Positions 34,759 to 42,272 of a DNA stretch of 64,000 bases are shown here, piece after piece. The stretch is from positions 101,444 through 165,443 of the forward strand of contig CAJTXP010000001.1 in assembly GCA_910583615.1 (NCBI GenBank), given 5' to 3'. The DNA comes from an uncultured Lachnospiraceae bacterium (GTDB taxonomy: Bacteria; Bacillota; Clostridia; Lachnospirales; Lachnospiraceae). The position numbers and the translations under genes were made by a program. A model generated the notes under the pieces. The model worked only from the letters and a program-made list of their open reading frames with translations. It did not search any database and had not been told where the DNA came from. How positions within the stretch are numbered: position 1 is the stretch's first letter; each line of letters begins with the position of its first letter.

Positions 34759-35571
34759 CTAAATCAGTTTTCCCTGTAAATATTCGTAGGACACTTTGCA
34801 GGCCTTGGCGGGGTCTCCGGCATATCCGTCCACCTCCACCAGATAGTCTCCGGTGTATCCCTGTTTCTTTAAAAATGCCAGAACGCCCTGCAGGTCAATG
34901 GAGCCCGTGCCCAGAGGCGCGAATCCGTTCTCGTCCAGATCCTTCAGATGTACAAAAGAGATCCGGTCGTAGTATTTTTTGACAATTGTAAGAGGATCTC
35001 CTCCCCCGGCCGCCAGATGCGCCAGGTCCGGACAGATCTTGATGTCCGTTTTTTCGAACAGGCGGTCAATCTGCTCCGGCTGTTCCGCCATGGAACCAAG
35101 ATGGGGATGATAACTTGCCTCAATGCCGCAGTCCGCGAACACTTTGGAAGCTTCGGCCAGTCCTTCCGCCAGCAGCTGGTAGTCGCCTTCCTGGATTCCC
35201 TTTCCCCGGATCGCTCCGCCGCAGAACGCCACATAGGATACCCCCACCTGCTCCGCCAGCGTCGCCACTGCTTTCATATGGTACATCTCATCCTCCAGGG
35301 CGTCCTTGTAGATGAAATTCGCGCTGACGCAGACGCTCATCATCCCGGCGTTGTATTTTGCCAGCATATCTTTTAATACCTGAATGTCCGCCGCGTATTT
35401 GGTGAGATTTCCCTCCAGCACTTCAATATACCGGAAACCCACATCCGTAATCTGCTTTAAAACTGCCTCGTCGTCACACAGGGTCAGATAGCGAATATCC
35501 TTGACGCTTGTGACGCCGCCGCCGTCGCCGACCAGCGGACCAAAGCCGTTTGTCATGTATCCCAGTTTCAT
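34759..35571 (-). CDS. TIM-barrel sugar isomerase/epimerase-like enzyme (AP_endonuc_2 family)
   Basis: 270 residues from ATG at 35571 behind AAAAAGGAGGATTTT. Likely metal ligands lie in FRYIEVLEGN, SYHPHLGSM, ICPDLAHLAAGG and FVHLKDLDENG, as in IolE and related isomerases. It is the first gene of the ABC importer operon. In the levoglucosan (LgdB) and C-glycoside (DgpBC) pathways, enzymes of this family carry out beta-elimination or hydration of 3-keto sugars made by a Gfo-type dehydrogenase. That role is plausible here but is inference. Confidence 0.85.
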   Translation of the reverse strand: MKLGYMTNGFGPLVGDGGGVTSVKDIRYLTLCDDEAVLKQITDVGFRYIEVLEGNLTKYAADIQVLKDMLAKYNAGMMSVCVSANFIYKDALEDEMYHMKAVATLAEQVGVSYVAFCGGAIRGKGIQEGDYQLLAEGLAEASKVFADCGIEASYHPHLGSMAEQPEQIDRLFEKTDIKICPDLAHLAAGGGDPLTIVKKYYDRISFVHLKDLDENGFAPLGTGSIDLQGVLAFLKKQGYTGDYLVEVDGYAGDPAKACKVSYEYLQGKLI

Positions 35572-35599
35572 AAAATCCTCCTTTTTCTTTGTTTTTACA

Positions 35600-35613
35600 A
35601 ATTTGCGCAAATT
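35600..35613. promoter_or_regulatory. Operator copy 2
   Basis: AATTTGCGCAAATT, a perfect 14-base palindrome just downstream of the -10 of the leftward promoter, an expected repressor position. Confidence 0.72.
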
Positions 35614-35625
35614 ATTTATGACTCA

Positions 35626-35654
35626 ACTATAATTCATTCGGGCAGCCATGCCAA
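35626..35654 (-). promoter_or_regulatory. Promoter of the leftward ABC operon
   Basis: On the minus strand: TTGGCA, 17 bases, TATAGT. Confidence 0.68.
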
Positions 35655-35772
35655 TATTTCGATGTAATTTTTTAAAGTTTTGTATAAGTTGTACATTTTT
35701 CGGAGAATTATTTGTAAGAAATAACGAATATTTAATTGGAATACTATATTTTTGAGAAAAATTGTTTTTCTG

Positions 35773-35801
35773 TTGACTTTTATTTGCACGTGAGCTATAC
35801 T
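35773..35801 (+). promoter_or_regulatory. Promoter of the rightward TIM-barrel/gfo operon
   Basis: TTGACT, 17 bases, TATACT, followed at 35812 by the operator. Confidence 0.72.
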
Positions 35802-35811
35802 TTCTAATATA

Positions 35812-35824
35812 AATTTGCGCAATT
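35812..35824. promoter_or_regulatory. Operator copy 3
   Basis: AATTTGCGCAATT-type site with core TTGCGCAA (35815-35822), 11 bases after the -10 of the rightward promoter. Confidence 0.65.
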
Positions 35825-35853
35825 ATAGGAAAATATAAAGAAAAGGAGAATAT

Positions 35854-36771
35854 ATGATGAAACTGGGTTTTGTATCTGCGATTTTAGACAACCGGTCTTT
35901 GGAAGAGGTCATCGATACCGCTGCTTCCATAGGATATGAGTGCGTAGAGGTTGCCTGCTGGACGGTGGAGAAGGCTTCCAGAAGATATGCGGGCGTGACG
36001 CATATCAATATTGAAGAACTGGATGAAGAAAAGATCCGGCACATCCACGACTACTGCGAACAGAAAGGGGTCGCAATCTCCGCCCTCGCCTATTATCCGA
36101 ATGTGCTGACCGAAGACCGGGCGGAGCAGGACCGCATCCGCAGGCACCTGATCGCCATGATCGAAGCCGCGCCGAAGCTTCAGGTAGATACGATTACTAC
36201 GTTTATTGGCAGGGCGCAGCATAAGACGGTGGAGGAAAATCTGGAACTGATGCAGGAAATCTGGAAACCGATCCTGCAGGCCGCGGAAGAGAAGAAAGTA
36301 AAGATTGCGATCGAGAACTGCCCCATGCTTTTTGACGACGGGCAGTGGCCGGGCGGACAGAACCTGATGACCACGCCTGCCATCTGGCGGAAAGTCTTCT
36401 CTCTGCTTCCCAGCGACTATCTGGGGCTGAACTACGATCCGTCCCATTTTATCTGGCAGCAGATGGACTATATCGCACCGCTGCATGAATTTAAGGACAA
36501 GATCTTCCATGTTCATTATAAGGATATCAAGCTCTATCCCGACCGGCTCCGCGACGTGGGAATCATGGCGTACCCGCTCCAGTATATGTCGCCGAAGCTT
36601 CCGGGACTGGGAGATGTGGACTGGGGGAAATATGTCTCTGCCCTCAACGAGATCGGCTATGACGGATACAGCTGTATTGAGATCGAAGACAAGGCTTTCG
36701 AGGGGACGCCGGAACGGGTGCTGGATTCCCTGAAGCTCTCGTACCGCTATATGCGCCAGTTTGTAATTTGA
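35854..36771 (+). CDS. TIM-barrel sugar isomerase/epimerase-like enzyme, second copy type
   Basis: 305 residues, AP_endonuc_2 (IolE/IolI-like) fold. Metal-binding candidates are ECVEVACWTV near 29, VKIAIENCPM near 150, LGLNYDPSHFIW near 189 and IFHVHYKDIK near 214. It is distinct from the enzyme at 34759 and the two are divergently transcribed from a shared regulated region. The Gfo dehydrogenase follows 23 bases later, so the pair likely acts on consecutive intermediates. Start is the first of two ATGs, behind AAAAGGAGAATAT. Confidence 0.86.
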   Translation: MMKLGFVSAILDNRSLEEVIDTAASIGYECVEVACWTVEKASRRYAGVTHINIEELDEEKIRHIHDYCEQKGVAISALAYYPNVLTEDRAEQDRIRRHLIAMIEAAPKLQVDTITTFIGRAQHKTVEENLELMQEIWKPILQAAEEKKVKIAIENCPMLFDDGQWPGGQNLMTTPAIWRKVFSLLPSDYLGLNYDPSHFIWQQMDYIAPLHEFKDKIFHVHYKDIKLYPDRLRDVGIMAYPLQYMSPKLPGLGDVDWGKYVSALNEIGYDGYSCIEIEDKAFEGTPERVLDSLKLSYRYMRQFVI

Positions 36772-36794
36772 TGAAATAAAAGAAAAAGGAGGAA

Positions 36795-37976
36795 TTGGAA
36801 ACCATGAAAGAGATGAAAATTGGTATGATCGGAGCAGGATTTATGGCAAAGGCACACGCCATCGCCTACGCGGGGATGCCGATGTTTTTCTGGCCGGCGC
36901 CTGTCCTTCCTGTGAAACAGACGATTGTGGACATCAGGGAAGAGACGGCGAGAGAGTCGGCGAAAAGACTGGGCTTTGCGTCTTATGAGACCGACTGGCG
37001 CAAAATGATCGAGGACCCGCAGATCGACATCGTAGACATCTGTACGCCGAACAATGTGCACGCCGAGATTGCGATTGCCGCCGCCAAAGCGGGCAAACAT
37101 ATTCTCTGTGAGAAGCCCATGGCGCTTACGTCGCAGCAGGCAGAGGAGATGTACCTGGCGGCGAAGGAGAACAAGATCACGACCATGGTCGCCTTCAACT
37201 ACCGCCGTACGCCGGCGGTCCAGCTGGCGAAAAAATACATAGAAGAGGGCGCGCTGGGACAGCTTCTGGATTTCCGCGGCACCTATCTGCAGGACTGGTC
37301 CGCCGATCCGGATTCTCCGCTCTCCTGGCGTTTTCAGAAAAGCATCTGCGGAAGCGGCGCGCTGGGGGATATCGGAACGCACATCGTCGACATGCTGCGC
37401 TATCTGGTGGGAGAGTTTGCGTCGGTGAATGCCAGAACGGCGACCTATATCCCGGAGCGTCCCGTTCAGTCCGGGCTGACGGACAGCCTGGGCAACGTAA
37501 AGGGCCAGGGGGATACTCCCAGAAAACCGGTGGACGTGGACGATCACTGCTGCTTTATGGTACAGTGCGAAAACGGCGTCTTCGGAACGATCGAAGCCAC
37601 CAGAAACGCCTGGGGCCGCAGCAACTATATTACCTTTGAGATTCACGGCACCGAGGGCTCACTGTTCTTTAACTATGAGCGCCGGGATGAGCTGCAGGTC
37701 TGCTTTGCCAAAGACGGCGACGACCGCCGCGGCTTCCGTACGGTTTACACCGGCCCTGCGCATCCCTACGGAAATCAGCTGTGGCCGATTCCGGCTCTGG
37801 GAATCGGGTATACGGAGACCAAGATGATCGAGGTCTATGAATTTCTGAAAGGCGTCGCCGACGGCACGCCGACGGAACCGGACTTCCGCGACGGATATAT
37901 CACGGAGCTGATCTCGGATGCGGTTCTGGAGTCCGCCAGAACCCATACGTGGACGGATGTAAAGGCGATTGACTGA
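36795..37976 (+). CDS. Gfo/Idh/MocA dehydrogenase, levoglucosan-dehydrogenase-like
   Basis: 393 residues, full length. NAD(P)-binding motif IGMIGAGFMAKAHAIAY, catalytic-lysine motif EKPMAL, and a family-specific start MPMFFWPAPVLPV. Blocks such as FRGTYLQDWSADPDSPLSWR and EATRNAWGRSNYITFEIHG resemble, as I recall them, levoglucosan dehydrogenase LgdA and relatives that oxidise the sugar C3 hydroxyl. Partnered with two TIM-barrel enzymes and an ABC importer, it fits an oxidation-elimination route for an anhydrosugar or glycoside. The true substrate is not determined. It is the intact paralogue of the stump at 31072. Confidence 0.85.
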   Translation: METMKEMKIGMIGAGFMAKAHAIAYAGMPMFFWPAPVLPVKQTIVDIREETARESAKRLGFASYETDWRKMIEDPQIDIVDICTPNNVHAEIAIAAAKAGKHILCEKPMALTSQQAEEMYLAAKENKITTMVAFNYRRTPAVQLAKKYIEEGALGQLLDFRGTYLQDWSADPDSPLSWRFQKSICGSGALGDIGTHIVDMLRYLVGEFASVNARTATYIPERPVQSGLTDSLGNVKGQGDTPRKPVDVDDHCCFMVQCENGVFGTIEATRNAWGRSNYITFEIHGTEGSLFFNYERRDELQVCFAKDGDDRRGFRTVYTGPAHPYGNQLWPIPALGIGYTETKMIEVYEFLKGVADGTPTEPDFRDGYITELISDAVLESARTHTWTDVKAID

Positions 37977-37993
37977 TGGAATCTGACCGGAAA

Positions 37994-38047
37994 GGGGCCG
38001 CTGCAACATAGATGAGCAATTCATCTACGGAGCAGCGGCTCCTTTTT
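37994..38047 (+). terminator. Terminator after gfo, palindromic element copy 2
   Basis: Outer arms GGGGCCGCTGC / GCAGCGGCTCC, inner arms TAGATGA / TCATCTA, then TTTTT. Nearly the same nested hairpin as 31046-31095. Confidence 0.85.
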
Positions 38048-38092
38048 CATGTCGCAGCATCGAAACCGATCCGATCCGGTCAGAAACGCCTG

Positions 38093-39442
38093 TCATACAG
38101 GCCCCGGCAAATTTTCCTCCCAGCTCCCGTCGGCACGTTTTTTTAAATAAGAATTCAAATTTCCGATATTGTATAAGGGAAAATTCACAAGCCAGTCCTG
38201 TTCCCGGAAGCCGGACATGGATACCCGAACCGCATTGCCGATTCCATATTTCTGAACGAAAACCTTCAGACTTTTTGCCTGCAGATTTTCTTCTGCCTTT
38301 ACTTCCAGCGGAACGATGCTCTCCTCCGTCTGAATCAGAAAATCCAGTTCAGAAGTCGCGTTCTCCGATGACCAGTAGAAAATATCGTTTTCCGGATAAA
38401 CGATCAGCTGCTGCAAAACATACTGTTCCGTAAGCGCCCCTTTGAATTCTTCAAAGAGCCGGTCCCCTTCCAGAATCGTTCGGGCATTCAGCCTGGACAT
38501 GGCGCCCAGAAGACCAATATCCAGAACATACAGTTTAAATGCCGAAAAATCCTGACAGGCCCTGAGCGGGAAATCCGGTTTTTTTGCCCGGTTGATCTTA
38601 TATGCGAGCCCCACATCCGTCAGCCAGGTGACAGCCACCTCGTATTCTCTTGCTCTGGCTCCCGTCCGAACCAGACCATAGATAAATTTTTTATTCTCTT
38701 TCGCCAGCTGCGCCGGAATCGAATTCCACAGCATCCGAATCCGCGTGACGATTTCTTTCGGCGCATGCTTTGACAGGTCATTTTCGTATGCATACAACAG
38801 TTTATTCTGAATATTTCGTACTTTTTTCAAGTCTCTGCTGGTGATAAATTCCTGCACCGCCTCCGGCATTCCGCCGACATAATAATAATATTTCAGATCA
38901 TCCACATATTTTGTCCGAAACACCTGCATCGTCTGAAGATCATTTTCATCCAGCGCATCCAGAAGCTTCTTTTCATCCAACGCCAGCAGAAATTCCCGAA
39001 ACGTCAGCGGATACAAATCGCAGAAATCTACTTTCCCCACCGGAAAAGAGGTTCCTTCGTGCAGTGCAATCCCCAGAAGAGATCCTGCTGCCATAATATG
39101 ATACTCCGGCGCAGTCTCCTGAAAATATTTCAAGGATTTCAGCGCCCTTGAAACCTCCTGCACCTCGTCAAAAATGATCAGCGTATGTTCCGGATCGATC
39201 TGAAATCCCACTTCGATTTCCAGCATCTCAATAATTCTGCCGATATCAAACGCTTCCCGGAACACTTCTGTCATTCGTTCGTTTTCATCCATACTGACAT
39301 AAGCACACTTCTTATAATGCAGCCTGCCGAACTCTTTCATCAGCCAGGTTTTGCCTACCTGCCGCGCTCCCCGAAGGATCAGCGGCTTCCTGTCCGGCGC
39401 GCATTTCCATGCTTCCAGCTGCCTGATCGCTTCCCTGTACAT
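38093..39442 (-). CDS. AAA ATPase with DUF4143 (archaeal-type ATP-binding protein)
   Basis: 449 residues from ATG at 39442 behind GGGGGACGGAAG. The N-terminal AAA_14 domain has PLILRGARQVGKTWLMKEF (Walker A) and LIIFDEVQE (Walker B). The C-terminal DUF4143 region ends in a PD-(D/E)XK-like stretch: SELDFLIQTEESIVPLEVKA. These proteins are frequent in gut Clostridia and Bacteroidia with no settled function. It stands alone. Three 32-base-spaced direct repeats lie upstream. Confidence 0.88.
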   Translation of the reverse strand: MYREAIRQLEAWKCAPDRKPLILRGARQVGKTWLMKEFGRLHYKKCAYVSMDENERMTEVFREAFDIGRIIEMLEIEVGFQIDPEHTLIIFDEVQEVSRALKSLKYFQETAPEYHIMAAGSLLGIALHEGTSFPVGKVDFCDLYPLTFREFLLALDEKKLLDALDENDLQTMQVFRTKYVDDLKYYYYVGGMPEAVQEFITSRDLKKVRNIQNKLLYAYENDLSKHAPKEIVTRIRMLWNSIPAQLAKENKKFIYGLVRTGARAREYEVAVTWLTDVGLAYKINRAKKPDFPLRACQDFSAFKLYVLDIGLLGAMSRLNARTILEGDRLFEEFKGALTEQYVLQQLIVYPENDIFYWSSENATSELDFLIQTEESIVPLEVKAEENLQAKSLKVFVQKYGIGNAVRVSMSGFREQDWLVNFPLYNIGNLNSYLKKRADGSWEENLPGPV

Positions 39443-39515
39443 CTTCCGTCCCCCTTCGCCACAGCATTTTTCTTTTTTTATTATACGCAGTCGCACGGAT
39501 TTATACAATAAAAAT

Positions 39516-39592
39516 CACATTTTCAGAAGGACTTTTTGCATTTTATCCACATTTTCCGAAGGACTTTTCTTTGATTTTACACATTTTCCGAA
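39516..39592. repeat. Three direct repeats with 32-base period upstream of the DUF4143 gene
   Basis: CACATTTTCAGAAGGACTTTT at 39516 (21 bases, one internal base variable between copies), a second copy at 39548 and a shorter third (CACATTTTCCGAA) at 39580. They lie in the 292-base gap upstream of the ATPase. Confidence 0.6.
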
Positions 39593-39676
39593 TCAGCTTC
39601 GGTTCCTCTTCCTCCACTCCTAAACCGTGAATTGCAACCTGACTACATTTTCTTTTTACTTTTACCAGAATTTCCA

Positions 39677-39705
39677 TTGCTGTTCAGCGTCAACATGAGT
39701 ATAAT
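39677..39705 (+). promoter_or_regulatory. Promoter of the small-protein/GNAT cassette
   Basis: TTGCTG, 17 bases, TATAAT, 29 bases before the start codon at 39735. Confidence 0.6.
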
Positions 39706-39734
39706 AGCATTAAGAACATGGAAGGAGTGCGCTT

Positions 39735-39914
39735 ATGGCAACAGAAAGTATTTTTCACAATATCGTTATTGACGACCCCAAAAAAGCAGAGATATTCATT
39801 ACCGCCCTTGAACAAGCTGCCGAAACAGCAGAAAATCACCCTCTCTGCCGCGTTGCATCTGAAGATGTAAAAGGCGAGGATATTAAAAAACTGTTAGGAG
39901 CTTTAACAAAATGA
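39735..39914 (+). CDS. 59-residue small protein, partner of a GNAT protein
   Basis: ATG at 39735 behind GGAAGGAGTGCGCTT encodes 59 residues starting MATESIFHNIVIDDPKKAEI and ending KKLLGALTK. Its stop overlaps the next start (ATGA). Small proteins with this SIFHNIVI...DPK...ALE pattern commonly precede GNAT acetyltransferase genes in Firmicutes, in toxin-antitoxin-like order. It has no helix-turn-helix or ribbon-helix-helix that I recognise. Confidence 0.75.
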   Translation: MATESIFHNIVIDDPKKAEIFITALEQAAETAENHPLCRVASEDVKGEDIKKLLGALTK

Positions 39915-40189
39915 CTCCGCATATAAAACAAATAAATATATTGGATTTGATGGAGATGTATGGAGAGGATTCATGCAGGGCACTTCTCTCTACATTTATA
40001 TGTCCACTTAATCTCGATGCGGAATATGTAATTGGCGGAAAAACCGTATACATAGAATGTAATAACCAACCAAAACTTTTTGATTTCTATTCTTCCTCTG
40101 GTTTCCTTGCATTTGATAAACGGAACAGGCAGGGAAGTGTGAATGAAAATGATGTTCTGATACAGATGTTAAAATACTTCAACCATTAA
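39911..40189 (+). pseudogene. GNAT acetyltransferase with an internal in-frame deletion
   Basis: 92 residues. The start (INILDLMEMYGEDSCRALLS then FICPLNLDAEY) matches the N-terminus of a GNAT family. The end (GGKTVYIECNNQPKLFDFYS, then LIQMLKYF) matches its C-terminus. The central acetyl-CoA-binding part, about 80-100 residues in relatives, is absent between Y38 and V39. It is therefore very likely inactive. Translation is coupled to the 59-residue gene by ATGA overlap. Confidence 0.7.
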
Positions 40190-40278
40190 AAAACAGCAAG
40201 ACAGATTATTTCTCCGGCATCCGGCTATTTTCCCATAAATCATCTTAATTCAATAACCCCGCTGCAGAAGCATATCGT

Positions 40279-41199
40279 TCACGCGATCCCCAGGCACCGT
40301 TTCAGCTCTTCCACATATAGACCCCCGATCCGGCTCAATATGGTATTTCTGCGGACGATATATCCGATCTCCATCACGCTGTTATGATTCTTTTCATCAT
40401 CCTCAAAAGGGATCGTCCGGTAATCGCTTCCGTTGAGTTCCTCGCAGATGATTCCGGAGCAGAGCGTATACCCGTTCAGGCCCACCATCAGGTTCAGCAT
40501 GGTCGCCCGGTCGTTGGCTTTGATGATCCGGGCGTATTCATTGGTGGACAGAATCTCCTCCGCCAGATAGAAGGAACTGTCATCCCCCTGCTCAAAAGAC
40601 AGGCAGGGATAGTCCTTCAGCTGTTCAAAACAGATGGAGCGCTCTTCTGCCAGAGGATGCCCCTTCCACAGATACACATAGGCCTGACAGTCGATCAGAT
40701 GATGGAATTCCAGACCGGCGGATTTCAAAAGCTTCTCCATGGACTTCCGGTTAAAATCACACAGATACAGCACGCCGATCTCGCTCTTCATCGTGCTGAC
40801 GTCCCGGATCACCGACGCGGTCTTCGTCTCCCGAATGGCAAATTCATATTGTGACATGTCAAACTGTTTCGCCATATCCACAAACGCTTTTACCGCAAAG
40901 GAATAATGCTGCGTGGACACGCCGAATTTTTTCCTGTGCGAACCGTTTCTGCCGTATTTTTCCATAATGTTTTCATATTGTCCGTAAAGCTGCTTCGCGT
41001 ACAGGAGAAATTCCGTCCCATCGCCGGTCAGCGTGACGCCTCTGCCGCTTCGGTAAAACAATGTAATGCCAAGCTCCTTTTCCAGTTCCTTCACGGCGTT
41101 GGTCAGGGAAGGCTGCGATACATACAGCTGCTCCGCCGCCTTGTTGAACGACCCGGTCTTCACGATGGTCAGCAGATAGCGCAATTGTGTTAAAGTCAT
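40279..41199 (-). CDS. LysR family transcriptional regulator
   Basis: 306 residues. The N-terminal helix-turn-helix is SFNKAAEQLYVSQPSLTNAV near 17-36. The remainder is the LysR effector-binding domain. No divergently oriented target sits immediately upstream other than the TetR gene 275 bases away, so its regulon is unclear. It reads leftwards and ends before the GNAT cassette. Confidence 0.92.
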   Translation of the reverse strand: MTLTQLRYLLTIVKTGSFNKAAEQLYVSQPSLTNAVKELEKELGITLFYRSGRGVTLTGDGTEFLLYAKQLYGQYENIMEKYGRNGSHRKKFGVSTQHYSFAVKAFVDMAKQFDMSQYEFAIRETKTASVIRDVSTMKSEIGVLYLCDFNRKSMEKLLKSAGLEFHHLIDCQAYVYLWKGHPLAEERSICFEQLKDYPCLSFEQGDDSSFYLAEEILSTNEYARIIKANDRATMLNLMVGLNGYTLCSGIICEELNGSDYRTIPFEDDEKNHNSVMEIGYIVRRNTILSRIGGLYVEELKRCLGIA

Positions 41200-41407
41200 G
41201 GATGTCTCCTCGTATTCTCCGAATGTCTGGTTTCTTCTATCTTACCATTGCAAAGACCGGTTGTATAGATGGTTGTCGGATTGAGAGGCGCTCTCTTTGT
41301 TACTTCATACCCACGCCACCCGGACGCCCCGGAACGGGCTGTACGCTGGCGTGAGTGTAAAAAATAACCTCTCCGTTATAAATCTCCCGCATCTCACCAT
41401 TTTCCCC

Positions 41408-41435
41408 TTGACAAACATACCAACGGTATGATAAT
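41408..41435 (+). promoter_or_regulatory. Promoter of the TetR gene
   Basis: TTGACA, 16 bases, GATAAT. The first operator lies between the two hexamers. Confidence 0.7.
41416..41430. promoter_or_regulatory. TetR operator O1
   Basis: CATACC-aac-GGTATG, perfect arms, inside the promoter. Confidence 0.75.
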
Positions 41436-41442
41436 CTTGAAA

Positions 41443-41457
41443 CATACCAACCGTATG
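41443..41457. promoter_or_regulatory. TetR operator O2
   Basis: CATAC-caacc-GTATG, 27 bases centre to centre from O1. Confidence 0.72.
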
Positions 41458-41474
41458 TAAAGAAGGGAGGTTCC

Positions 41475-42128
41475 ATGGCGAGAAACAAACATCCGGAAGA
41501 GACCGTCAATTTCATACTGGACACAGCCTTCCGCCTTTTTATGGAAAAAGGCTACGAACACACCTCCATTCAGGACATCATCGACCATCTGGGCGGACTC
41601 AGCAAGGGAGCGATCTATCATCATTTTAAATCCAAGGAAGATATCCTGATCGCAGTCACAGACCGGACGACCGCCGCTTCCAATCAGATGCTTGCCGTCA
41701 TCCGGGACCGGGAAGATCTGACCGGAAACGAGAAACTGAAAACGATCTTTCGGGAATCCATCTGCCGGCCGGTGCAGAATGAGATCTTCACCTTAGCGCC
41801 CGGTTTTCGCAATAACCCCAGGCTGCTGTTCAGCCTGCTTCAGGATACCATCAAAAATGCGGCGCCGAACTATATTTTGCCGATCATCCGGCAGGGCATC
41901 GCCGACGGTTCCATAGAGACCGAATACCCCGAGCAGCTGGCGGAGCTGATCCTGCTGGCGGCCAACGTCTGGCTCAATCCCATGATCTTCGACAGCACCG
42001 TGGAAGAATCCTGCCGGAAATTCATGGTATTCCGTCAGATGCTCCAGGGCTTCGGACTGGACATCATGGATCAGGAGATGCTGGACCGGCTGAAGGAACT
42101 GACCGAAATTTATCAGAAAAACAAGTGA
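41475..42128 (+). CDS. TetR/AcrR family repressor of the MFS exporter
   Basis: 217 residues. The N-terminal helix-turn-helix is YEHTSIQDIIDHLGGLSKGA then IYHHFKSKEDIL. The C-terminal ligand domain is of general TetR type. ATG at 41475 follows AAGAAGGGAGGTTCC. Matching CATACC...GGTATG operators lie in its own promoter and directly before the MFS gene, so it likely represses both and is released by the exported compound. Confidence 0.93.
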   Translation: MARNKHPEETVNFILDTAFRLFMEKGYEHTSIQDIIDHLGGLSKGAIYHHFKSKEDILIAVTDRTTAASNQMLAVIRDREDLTGNEKLKTIFRESICRPVQNEIFTLAPGFRNNPRLLFSLLQDTIKNAAPNYILPIIRQGIADGSIETEYPEQLAELILLAANVWLNPMIFDSTVEESCRKFMVFRQMLQGFGLDIMDQEMLDRLKELTEIYQKNK

Positions 42129-42200
42129 CACAGCGCACGCAGCTCAGAGTCTGCCGGACACCGATCGGCATCTGGGAAATCCTGTGTTCAGAAGAAACGG

Positions 42201-42230
42201 ATCTGCCCCGCAGCAGGGGCAGATTTCTTT
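42201..42230 (+). terminator. Terminator between tetR and the MFS gene
   Basis: ATCTGCCCC-gcagca-GGGGCAGAT perfect 9-bp stem followed by TTCTTT. Confidence 0.85.
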
Positions 42231-42240
42231 AAAGCATATA

Positions 42241-42259
42241 CATACCGTCGTTCGGTATG
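42241..42259. promoter_or_regulatory. TetR operator O3 before the MFS gene
   Basis: CATACCG-tcgtt-CGGTATG, 14 bases before the MFS start. It overlaps the region just upstream of AAAGGAGG. Confidence 0.75.
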
Positions 42260-42272
42260 AAAAGGAGGACAT

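Noticed and set aside
39516..39592. CRISPR array
   Set aside because: Only three repeats, the third incomplete, with 11-base gaps; no cas genes in the window.
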